The notes beneath the pieces are model-generated. The model had not been told where the DNA came from and did not search any database. It saw nothing but the letters and a program-made list of their open reading frames with translations. The translations under genes and the position numbers were made by a program. This document shows, piece by piece, positions 35,388 to 42,658 of a stretch of 64,000 nt of DNA. The number at the start of each line of letters is the position of its first letter. The first letter of the stretch is position 1. Source of the stretch: an uncultured Bacilli bacterium (lineage in GTDB: Bacteria; Bacillota_I; Bacilli_A; RF39; UBA660); NCBI GenBank assembly GCA_934167875.1, contig CAKPMC010000003.1, positions 49,858 through 113,857 of the forward strand, given 5' to 3'.

Positions 35388-35501
35388 TTATATACCTAAA
35401 TTAGAAGCACCAATAGATATTAAAATAATAGCTATAAAAAATAATACTAGAAATGCTAACAAAACACCAAGTCCCCAACCACGATTATCCAATTTAAACA
35501 T
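35388..35501 (-). CDS. Small 37-aa membrane protein
   Basis: GAGGTGAT six bases upstream marks a clear start at 35501. The product MFKLDNRGWG... is a basic start with a G-W-G motif followed by one 20-residue hydrophobic helix (LLAFLVLFFIAIILISI) and a short polar tail. The opening resembles type-IV prepilin-like or small holin-like proteins, but there is no clear peptidase site. The str promoter begins inside its 3' flank, so it is its own unit or the tail of the next message. Confidence 0.6.
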   Translation of the reverse strand: MFKLDNRGWGLGVLLAFLVLFFIAIILISIGASNLGI

Positions 35502-35563
35502 GTTATCACCTCTAATAAATATATTATATGATATTTAATAGAAAAATAAAAGTACCTAAAAAT

Positions 35564-35599
35564 AAAAAAGATATGCAACTTAAGTTGCATACCTTTTTT
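35564..35599. terminator. Bidirectional terminator
   Basis: GGTATGCAAC-ttaa-GTTGCATATC with T-runs on both strands. It overlaps the stop of the large secreted-protein gene. Confidence 0.85.
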
Positions 35600-37556
35600 A
35601 CAGTTTGCCTCTTCTATTTATTTTCACTTTTTTTTGAATTAATACTATCAAAATAATTAAAATAATAGTGGAAATTATTATTGTAGTAATAAATAAATAT
35701 TTACTATCTTTGCTATTTTTATTTTTTTCATTTATGGTATTATTTTTATTTAAACTATTATCACCTTTAGTACTTTCAGAAACATTATATTCTGCATCTG
35801 ATACTAATTCCTTAGGAACCTCCTTATTTGACATAACATAAACACTATTATGATTTATTTCAAATTCATAATAACCATCTTCTGTCATACCAATACCCTT
35901 CGCTGTTTCATAATATTTATCACCATCATGAAAATAAACGTATAATGAATCATAGCCACTAGAATATCTAAAAGTATATTCTGCTTTTATTCTTACTTTT
36001 GCTTTACCAGGTAATAATCCATTATCTTGAAACTCTAGTGAAATATAATTTTCGTCATCCTCCAAATTTTCATCGTAAAAAATGCTAGTAATTAACTTAG
36101 TATCTATATTTTTAGTTTCATTAACTATATCTTTACCATTCCATATCCACTGAATCCCATTACTTTCTACATAAATTGTTTTATTTGTATTTTTTATAGT
36201 ATCAAACACTTCCTTTGGCACTATTGTGTTTTGAATACCATCTATCATAATAATTGCATTATCAGAAGCAGATCGAATTTTTTCTATTAAATCCTCAGCA
36301 ATAGTTGATGTAGTAACATCATATTTAAATTCATCAACTATTTCAAAATAACCGTATTTTAAATCATTCATATCAATATTAGTTGTTGTCAAACATTTAT
36401 TAAGGCAACTATTAGAAGTATTTCCTGCATTATCCATCATTTCTATCTTAAAGATTACATACTTTCCACTAATACTATATTGATCAAATACTATATTTGC
36501 CTTATATTTTTTAGTTAATTCATCATACGATAAATTCACAACTTTTTTTGTATTTAAATCTATTTTGCCATTACTATCTACTTTATACAACTCAGCATTA
36601 ATTTTTGATATTCCGCTAATATCATCCTTAGCAGTTACAAATATATCTATTAATGAAGGTGCAGAAAAACTTTTTTTGCTTAACTCAACCTGTTCTACAA
36701 CTGGAGCAGTTACATCATTTTGAGAATTTGAAACTACAAACTTATAAATGCCCAATGTACAATTAATAGTACCTTTTTCACAAAAATATTTTGTTTGCGA
36801 ATTAGATGCTTCATTTAACGAATAATCTACATACTTATCTCTATAATCATTTTCTAATGATACAAAAGAAATAAAATAATCGCCATCATTTTGTGGAGCT
36901 ACATATTTGGCAGCATAATATCCAGTAGATGGTTCATAATATAAATTTAGTCTATCATTTATATTAACGCCATTAGAAATAGACGAAATATTAGCTACAA
37001 CAGTTCTCAAAACTTTTGTTTGATCCGTTTCAACTGAAATTTTTATTGTATCTCCACCATTCACTTCAGTTTTATCAAAATAAATATTTTTTATTATTGG
37101 CTTAAATTCTATTTGTTCATCGCCATTTATCTTTAATAATGTATTACTGAAATCAAAATAAGACTCTTCAAAATGAACAGCATTATCATTATGCATAGCA
37201 TATCTTGAACTATTAGATGCCTTATCAATTAAATCAATTGAATAAATAATAAATGTATTTGATTTTACATTATTTGGAATTATTACAAAAGGTTTGCCAT
37301 TAATATCATATATAGTTGTATAGAAATAATCTTTACCATCTACACTGTGATATAATATCGTTCCAGTTGAAACACCAGAAACTTCATCTTTAACTACTAA
37401 ATCCAAATAGAGCTTATCGCCTTTTGAACATTCAGTTATATTATCTGTATAAGATATTGATGATAAAATTGGTCCATTATTATCAACCGTTACTGCATAA
37501 ACAAATATTGGTAAACACAATAACGCAACAAAAATTAAAAAAAATGTTTTTTTCAT
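35598..37556 (-). CDS. Secreted, membrane-anchored multi-domain protein with Ig-like domains
   Basis: The 652-aa protein has a signal peptide (MKKTFFLIFVALLCLPIFVYA). At least three beta-sandwich stretches begin with P-x-[IV] and D-x-[IVS]-SG motifs, such as GPILSSISYTDNI...DEVSGVS and APVVEQVELSKKSFSAPSLIDIFVTAKDDISGIS. A Ser/Asn-rich linker and one C-terminal membrane helix with a basic tail (KKVKINRRGKL) follow. It lacks an LPxTG-type signal, so it is held by the membrane rather than by the wall. The repeats resemble bacterial Ig-like/DUF4165-type domains of adhesins. The start at 37556 follows AGAGGAGG. Ligand unknown. Confidence 0.7.
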   Translation of the reverse strand: MKKTFFLIFVALLCLPIFVYAVTVDNNGPILSSISYTDNITECSKGDKLYLDLVVKDEVSGVSTGTILYHSVDGKDYFYTTIYDINGKPFVIIPNNVKSNTFIIYSIDLIDKASNSSRYAMHNDNAVHFEESYFDFSNTLLKINGDEQIEFKPIIKNIYFDKTEVNGGDTIKISVETDQTKVLRTVVANISSISNGVNINDRLNLYYEPSTGYYAAKYVAPQNDGDYFISFVSLENDYRDKYVDYSLNEASNSQTKYFCEKGTINCTLGIYKFVVSNSQNDVTAPVVEQVELSKKSFSAPSLIDIFVTAKDDISGISKINAELYKVDSNGKIDLNTKKVVNLSYDELTKKYKANIVFDQYSISGKYVIFKIEMMDNAGNTSNSCLNKCLTTTNIDMNDLKYGYFEIVDEFKYDVTTSTIAEDLIEKIRSASDNAIIMIDGIQNTIVPKEVFDTIKNTNKTIYVESNGIQWIWNGKDIVNETKNIDTKLITSIFYDENLEDDENYISLEFQDNGLLPGKAKVRIKAEYTFRYSSGYDSLYVYFHDGDKYYETAKGIGMTEDGYYEFEINHNSVYVMSNKEVPKELVSDAEYNVSESTKGDNSLNKNNTINEKNKNSKDSKYLFITTIIISTIILIILIVLIQKKVKINRRGKL

Positions 37557-37578
37557 AAATCCTCCTCTATTATATAAT

Positions 37579-37607
37579 AATATATCATTTATAATTTTAA
37601 ATATCAA
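37579..37607 (-). promoter_or_regulatory. Promoter of the large secreted protein
   Basis: TTGATA (37602-37607), 17-base spacer, TATATT (37579-37584). The ribosome site AGAGGAGG lies about 12 bases after the -10, so the leader is extremely short. Confidence 0.75.
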
Positions 37608-37888
37608 TATTGGTACTTAGAAATGTTAATTGTCATTATCAAAATAAATGCATAATATAAAAATTAATTGTTATATCAACCATATATAGTATTATTAAGT
37701 GCTTATACATGCATTTAATAACTAAATAATTTCAGCAAAATTATAAAATCTATGTAACAATTATCAATTATCTATATCTATACGCACTATTTATAATAAT
37801 AAATAATTATATTAAAAAATATTTCTTTCTTAATGTTATTGTTATTAGATTTCTACATGCATAGATAACAATTTACTAAGTTCCACAT
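37608..37888. other. Gene-free AT-rich stretch
   Basis: No open frame with a ribosome site on either strand. It contains an ATTGTTAT / ATAACAAT imperfect inverted repeat (near 37838-37873) and two copies of ACATGCAT. I see no RNA gene. Confidence 0.5.
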
Positions 37889-37920
37889 AAAAAAGAAGAG
37901 TTTACATAAACTCCTCTTCT
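37889..37920 (-). terminator. Terminator after the ABC exporter, copy of the rpoC terminator
   Basis: GAGTTTATGTAAACTC stem with flanking GAAGAG/CTCTTC and a T-run on the minus strand. At least 23 bases are identical to the rpoC terminator at 42631-42653. Confidence 0.85.
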
Positions 37921-37972
37921 CAGAGTGTTAACAAAGTTCAATACTCTGAAGATTCAACTTAAGAAAGTTGAA
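37921..37972 (-). other. Two further hairpins at the exporter stop
   Basis: CAGAGT...ACTCTG at 37921-37948 and TTCAACTT/AAGTTGAA at 37953-37972. The second contains the stop codon of the exporter gene. With the terminator they form three hairpins in a row. Confidence 0.6.
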
Positions 37973-39671
37973 TTTCATTATTGTATAGTTCCTGATAATA
38001 AGGATTATCTTTCAGTAATTCATAATGTGTACCAACACCAGCTATTTTACCATCATGAACAACCATAATTTTATTACAGTCTTTAATAGTAGACAATCTA
38101 TGAGCAATAATTAGTATTGTATAATCTTTAGAAATAGATGATATTGATTCCTGAATTTCACGCTGAGTAATATTATCAAGTGCACTTGTAGCCTCATCAA
38201 ACAAAATAATTTTACTCTTCTTAAGTAAAGCACGAGCTATAGCTATTCGCTGCTTTTGACCACCTGATAAATTAACCCCACCTTCACCTAAAATAGTATC
38301 ATATTTATCAGGCAAACTATCAATAAAATCATCAATTCTAGCTAACCTACATGCTTCCTTGATATCTTTCATTTTTATATTATCACCAAGTAACATAAAA
38401 TTTTCTTTAATAGAAAAATTAAAAAGATAAGGATTTTGAGAAATAATCGAAATATTATTACGAATAGAATTACGATCTAAAGTATTAATATCAACACCAT
38501 CAATAAAAATACTATTATCATTTATATCATAACTCTTATTAAGTAAATTAAAGATTGTACTTTTCCCACTACCTGAAGCTCCAACTATTGCTACAGTATC
38601 ATTAGCTTCAATTGTAAAATTAATATCCTTCAATACTAATTTTTCATTATAACCAAATGATACATTTCTAAATTCAATAGATCCATTAATATTTCTAAGT
38701 TTAACATCACCATATTGTTCAACAGGAAAATAATTATCATCCATAATACTAAATATTCTATCTCTAGCTACTTTATATTCAGTATAATATTCTTTAACTG
38801 TATTTATATTAAATATCAAACTAAATATTTCATATCTATACATATAAATAATAATTAAATTAGTAACTGATAAATAATTATTACTAGCTAAATAAATACC
38901 TACAAAAATAACTAAAAAAGTAGTTAAATATTCTATTGTTTTTGATAGCTTCCATATATTATCATGTTGCATTTTCAATTTAGTATCATACTTATTAGAT
39001 TGACTCATAGAAGAGGAAGCTATATTAGAAATTGATGGCACTATATTTAATAGTTTAATATCCCTTATACCATGCATAATTTCATTTAAAATTGTAGTAT
39101 TTTTATCTTGAATTTCACTATAATCTTTTCTTAAAGTTTCATATCTTTTATATAACTTTTTCTCTATAAAATATACAGATACAACTCCCACTAAATAAAT
39201 AATTCCCAATATATAGTTTAAGAAAAATACATATATTAAAATAACAAGATTAGTAACTACTGCAAAAGCATTATATTGAACAACACTAAGTATTCTAGAA
39301 ATACTAGCTGGATCATCTCTTAATTTTTGTTGAAATTCACCAGAACTAATTCTATCAAAATTAACTACTTTTAAACTAAAGATTCTATCCAATATATCTT
39401 TTCTTAAATAATATAATAATTTTTCTTTTGTACCCATATATATTTTATTATTTAAATGATTTAAAACAATATTATTAATTGCATATAAAATATAAAAAAC
39501 AGAAAACCAGATAGCCATTTTATAATTTAATTCCGTAATACTAGTTAATAAATTAGCTTCTATTATGGGTCTAAAAATATCAGTTACAGATATTATTAAG
39601 ATTATAATAGCTATAATTATTATTCGACCTTTTACTTTACTAAAATATTTTCTCATACTATTATTATTCAT
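37959..39671 (-). CDS. ABC-type exporter of the merR operon
   Basis: The 570-aa half-transporter has six membrane helices (about residues 15-300) and a complete ATPase. Walker A is GASGSGKST, the signature LSGGQKQRIAIARAL, Walker B IILFDEATSALD, and the H-loop AHRLSTI. All catalytic residues are canonical, unlike the exporter at 12991. It likely works as a homodimer. GAGG eight bases upstream supports 39671. Its start overlaps the end of the 71-aa gene. It is the last gene of the MerR-controlled operon, so the exported compound or its precursor may be the MerR ligand. Confidence 0.88.
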   Translation of the reverse strand: MNNNSMRKYFSKVKGRIIIIAIIILIISVTDIFRPIIEANLLTSITELNYKMAIWFSVFYILYAINNIVLNHLNNKIYMGTKEKLLYYLRKDILDRIFSLKVVNFDRISSGEFQQKLRDDPASISRILSVVQYNAFAVVTNLVILIYVFFLNYILGIIYLVGVVSVYFIEKKLYKRYETLRKDYSEIQDKNTTILNEIMHGIRDIKLLNIVPSISNIASSSMSQSNKYDTKLKMQHDNIWKLSKTIEYLTTFLVIFVGIYLASNNYLSVTNLIIIYMYRYEIFSLIFNINTVKEYYTEYKVARDRIFSIMDDNYFPVEQYGDVKLRNINGSIEFRNVSFGYNEKLVLKDINFTIEANDTVAIVGASGSGKSTIFNLLNKSYDINDNSIFIDGVDINTLDRNSIRNNISIISQNPYLFNFSIKENFMLLGDNIKMKDIKEACRLARIDDFIDSLPDKYDTILGEGGVNLSGGQKQRIAIARALLKKSKIILFDEATSALDNITQREIQESISSISKDYTILIIAHRLSTIKDCNKIMVVHDGKIAGVGTHYELLKDNPYYQELYNNEIQLS

Positions 39672-39681
39672 AAATTTATCC

Positions 39682-39897
39682 TCAATTTTCAATCATATCG
39701 GGATGAAGTCCTAATTTTTTAACTAAATATCCTGCATTTACTTGTTTAATCATTTCTTTTGATAATCTATAATTTTCTATTTTATCCATAGCATTACTAA
39801 TAACATCATCTCTAATATTATCATTATCAAAATTATCAACTTCTAGTCCATCTTCAAGTAAGATATATTTATCATCCACTTCAACAAATACTTTCAT
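39682..39897 (-). CDS. Small 71-aa protein of the merR operon
   Basis: AGGTGAT precedes two adjacent ATG codons; the second fits best. The protein is acidic in its first half (MKVFVEVDDKYILLEDGLEVDNFDNDNIRDDV) and helical in the second (KEMIKQVNAGYLVKKLGLHPDMIEN). No family is recognised. The close spacing to both neighbours (14 bp from the VirD4-like gene, overlap with the exporter) says it works with them. Confidence 0.55.
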   Translation of the reverse strand: MKVFVEVDDKYILLEDGLEVDNFDNDNIRDDVISNAMDKIENYRLSKEMIKQVNAGYLVKKLGLHPDMIEN

Positions 39898-39914
39898 CAT
39901 ATCACCTGATAATA

Positions 39915-41354
39915 TTAATCAAATTTCACACCTGGATTTTTATCAGCAGGTGATTGCCAATTAATATTATATCTTTCTTTTAAAATTCTTTTTTCTATTT
40001 CCCAACGTGTAGTAGCTGAACCAAATTTACTTACTTTAGAACCATTATCATCAATATACATTAAACCCCTTTTTATCATTTCCTGATCAACTTCATCTTT
40101 TATCTCATCTAAATACTTGTCAACCATTTTATCTTTGCTATCTAATTCTTGTATTTTATTATCTATTTTATTAATTAAATCACTTATTTTATCACTATTT
40201 ACATGATTAACATCATTTTTTTGTGGTAATGTAACATTTTTATCATTCAAAAAGTTTTCCAAATCAAACACTTTAATATCATTTATTTCTAACACAGGAT
40301 ATTCTACATTTGATTCTACATACTCTAAATTTTCTTCTTCTAATGTTGAATCTCTTCTAATATTATTAATATCATAATAACATATTAAAGACTTAATATA
40401 ATAACCATAAGTATCATATAACTTATCAATAGAACGAGTAGCAATATAAAACTTTATTTTCTGAGCAACACCAGATGACAACATACTATTAAATCCAACA
40501 ATCTCATTTAAAATATCAAAATTATCTAGAATTATATTATATTTGGTCTTTGAATTGTTAATTAATATGTCAAATAATTGTGTAATAAAAATTTCTACTA
40601 ACGTACTAAGATATGTATTTTCATCTTTACTTATAATGAAAATAGCAGTTGGTTTAGTAACAATATCTTCATAATTAAATGTAGTTTTTGAAAGTAAGTT
40701 ATTTAATTTTTCACGTATAACATATAATTTAAACTTTTGACGTGCAACAGACACAATACTACCTCTAGTTTCCATTGGAGCTAATAATGTCGTTGACGCA
40801 GCTGTATAAGCCTTAGAATTTCTACCTTTATATTCAAAATAATGTGTAAGTAAATCTTTATCACCATATCTTACATTTAAAGAATCAAATAATGCATTAA
40901 CACTATTAAAATTAACTTCATCTTCTTTAGCATCATCAAATAAACTAAGTACTAATCCTGTAAAAAAGTCACAAGCACTATTTTCCCAAAATGGATCTTT
41001 ACTAGCTTTATCATGAAAAATAGGAACAGCTAATTTATTAATGCTATCTAAAGCAGCATCTACATTTCCACTCTTATATAAAGTATAAGGATACTTTAAA
41101 GGATTCCATCCTACACTTTTATTTAAATCTTTTAAATTAAGTGTAATAATATTATAATCTTTATTTTTTAATGTCTCATAATATTTGCTAATATATTCTT
41201 CTTTAGTATCAAGTATAATTATATTTTCATTATTATCTATTTGTTCTTCCACTAATGGAAACATGAAACTCTTTGTTTTACCTGATGAAATATCACCAGA
41301 TACTACTATATTTCTATTTTGTTTAATTATATTTTCCAATATCTCTTTTTTCAT
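39915..41354 (-). CDS. Orphan VirD4/TraG-like ATPase
   Basis: The 479-aa protein matches the coupling-protein family of type IV secretion. The P-loop GDISSGKT is at about residues 20-27, then DPFWENSACDFFTGLVLSLF, PTAIFIISKDENTYLSTLVEIFITQLFDIL and ILDNFDILNEIVGFNSMLSSG. In the last motif the usual Walker B is LDEFANIG; here the catalytic Glu is Asn. The N-terminal membrane helices of VirD4 are missing and no other conjugation gene is nearby. The C-terminal 90 residues include a charged coiled coil (ISDLINKIDNKIQELDSKDKMVDKYLDEIKDE). It overlaps merR by 32 bases. A role in DNA transfer is unlikely; the true function is unknown. Confidence 0.7.
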   Translation of the reverse strand: MKKEILENIIKQNRNIVVSGDISSGKTKSFMFPLVEEQIDNNENIIILDTKEEYISKYYETLKNKDYNIITLNLKDLNKSVGWNPLKYPYTLYKSGNVDAALDSINKLAVPIFHDKASKDPFWENSACDFFTGLVLSLFDDAKEDEVNFNSVNALFDSLNVRYGDKDLLTHYFEYKGRNSKAYTAASTTLLAPMETRGSIVSVARQKFKLYVIREKLNNLLSKTTFNYEDIVTKPTAIFIISKDENTYLSTLVEIFITQLFDILINNSKTKYNIILDNFDILNEIVGFNSMLSSGVAQKIKFYIATRSIDKLYDTYGYYIKSLICYYDINNIRRDSTLEEENLEYVESNVEYPVLEINDIKVFDLENFLNDKNVTLPQKNDVNHVNSDKISDLINKIDNKIQELDSKDKMVDKYLDEIKDEVDQEMIKRGLMYIDDNGSKVSKFGSATTRWEIEKRILKERYNINWQSPADKNPGVKFD

Positions 41355-41730
41355 ATTTTCTTTTTAATACCCTCTCTTCTTCAGTCAAATTTTCTAATAC
41401 TTCCCTATTAGAAACTTCTTTCTGCATAATTAACAGTCTATCGTATTGTTTTTTTAATATATACATTCTCTCTTCTATTTCTTTTTTCTTCTTTATAATT
41501 ATCTCTTCATCTAAACAATCTTTATATCTAACAATCTCATCGAGTGTGAAATCTAATGATTTAAGCATCTTAATAAATTCACAATCAATAATATCATCAT
41601 CACTATAATATCTATATCCAGTAAATGTATCTATTTTACTTGGCTTTAAAACATCACATTCATCATAGTATCTTAAAGTTTTAACTGGTATATCAACTAG
41701 TTTAGAAAATTCTCCTATTTTGTAAAACAT
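41323..41730 (-). CDS. MerR-family regulator
   Basis: The 135-aa protein starts with the MerR winged helix (YKIGEFSKLVDIPVKTLRYYDECDVLKPSKIDTFTGYRYYSDDDI) and a dimerisation helix. It then ends without a large sensor domain. The TLRYYDE...L.P motif is characteristic of the drug-responsive branch (BmrR/TipA/Mta). The palindromic 19-bp-spacer promoter directly upstream is the type MerR proteins twist into an active form, so autoactivation is likely. AAAGGAGG lies 22 bases before the ATG, unusually far, with a small hairpin between. Confidence 0.88.
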   Translation of the reverse strand: MFYKIGEFSKLVDIPVKTLRYYDECDVLKPSKIDTFTGYRYYSDDDIIDCEFIKMLKSLDFTLDEIVRYKDCLDEEIIIKKKKEIEERMYILKKQYDRLLIMQKEVSNREVLENLTEEERVLKRKYEKRDIGKYN

Positions 41731-41767
41731 AAGTTAACAAGTATTACACTTTCCTCCTTTCAGCATG

Positions 41768-41798
41768 AATATATCACTCCAGTAGACTGGAGAGTCAA
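41768..41798 (-). promoter_or_regulatory. MerR-type promoter with operator palindrome
   Basis: TTGACT (41793-41798), 19-base spacer, TATATT (41768-41773). The spacer holds the perfect palindrome CTCCAGT-AG-ACTGGAG (41777-41792). The over-long spacer plus a centred operator is the hallmark of MerR-activated promoters. Confidence 0.9.
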
Positions 41799-41811
41799 CA
41801 AATATTTATAG

Positions 41812-41838
41812 AAAAAAAGATAAAACTAAGTTTATCTT
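41812..41838 (-). terminator. Terminator of the tail-anchored protein gene
   Basis: AAGATAAA / TTTATCTT arms then seven T; the stop of the gene at 41832 lies in the stem. Confidence 0.8.
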
Positions 41839-42542
41839 AAAAATACTCCTAAAATTATCATGCCACAACTTAATAAACCGGTAACAAGACCAAGTAACCA
41901 CATACCACCAAATCCCATATTATGAGTATTATTATTTACTACACTAGTTTCATTAGTTATACTATTACCTTCTACATCAATAGTACCATTAGCCATAGCT
42001 TCTACCATAGCATCAACTTGTTTTTCAGCATCAGATGATTTATTTATTGGTTTAAATTTTTTTGGTGAAACCAAAGCTTTTTGAACATCATCTATTGTTA
42101 TTTTTCCATCATTATAATCAAAATAAAGTTGTTGTATATCTACCAATGGTTTAATAATTCTATTTTTATAACATTGAACAAAAGCCTGAAAATAAATCAT
42201 ATCTTCAATATGCTGCATTACATTATTATATTTATCAAGATGTTCCATATTATCAGGATTTTTCTCAACATATTGAAAATATTCAAAAGATTTATTCATA
42301 TTATCCCAACAATTAGTCAAATAATCTTCATCTGAAGATGATACTTCCCTACCATTTCTCTTATCAGAATCAATTTTTTCTTTTAGATTATAATATTTTT
42401 CTTGAGCTTTAACACAAGAATCATGTGCTAAAGCAATTGGATTTCCCACATTAATCAATTCATCAATATAATGATATAAATTACAATTATCGAAATAATC
42501 ATACATTGACTTATTAGAATTATAAACAGATCTATTTTTCAT
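41832..42542 (-). CDS. Tail-anchored membrane protein, unknown function
   Basis: The 236-aa protein has a helical, Cys- and Tyr-containing soluble part and an Asn/Thr-rich linker (about residues 190-210). One C-terminal membrane segment follows (FGGMWLLGLVTGLLSCGMIILGVFL), leaving only Arg outside it. There is no signal peptide, so the bulk is probably cytoplasmic. I recognise no family. AGGAGTG gives a normal start. Its promoter holds a run of ten G between the -35 and -10, so expression may switch on and off. It precedes the MerR operon, separated by a terminator. Confidence 0.65.
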   Translation of the reverse strand: MKNRSVYNSNKSMYDYFDNCNLYHYIDELINVGNPIALAHDSCVKAQEKYYNLKEKIDSDKRNGREVSSSDEDYLTNCWDNMNKSFEYFQYVEKNPDNMEHLDKYNNVMQHIEDMIYFQAFVQCYKNRIIKPLVDIQQLYFDYNDGKITIDDVQKALVSPKKFKPINKSSDAEKQVDAMVEAMANGTIDVEGNSITNETSVVNNNTHNMGFGGMWLLGLVTGLLSCGMIILGVFLR

Positions 42543-42574
42543 AATAACACACTCCTATTTTATTTTATATTTTT

Positions 42575-42605
42575 ATTCTACCCCCCCCCCAGGCAATTTT
42601 GTCAA
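42575..42605 (-). promoter_or_regulatory. Promoter with G10 homopolymer in the spacer
   Basis: TTGACA (42600-42605), 19-base spacer, TAGAAT (42575-42580). Ten of the spacer bases are G on this strand (42581-42590). Loss of two G would give the optimal 17-base spacing. Confidence 0.8.
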
Positions 42606-42626
42606 CTATATGTTATCATTTATGAC

Positions 42627-42658
42627 AAAAAAAAGAAGAGTTTACATAAACTCTTCTT
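42627..42658 (-). terminator. rpoC terminator built from its last codons
   Basis: AAGAAGAGTTTA / TAAACTCTTCTT then eight T. The left arm encodes the final Glu-Glu-Phe and the stop TAA opens the right arm. Confidence 0.9.

Noticed and set aside
35356..35538. Plus-strand 60-codon frame near the str promoter
   Set aside because: The 37-aa minus-strand gene in the same place has an ideal ribosome site and a clean membrane helix; the plus frame has neither.
39915..41354. Conjugative element based on the VirD4-like gene
   Set aside because: No relaxase, VirB4 or other transfer genes flank it. Its neighbours are a regulator, a small protein and an exporter.
42081..42335. Plus-strand Ile/Phe-rich frame opposite the tail-anchored protein gene
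   Set aside because: Typical antisense of an AT-rich gene, without start signals.
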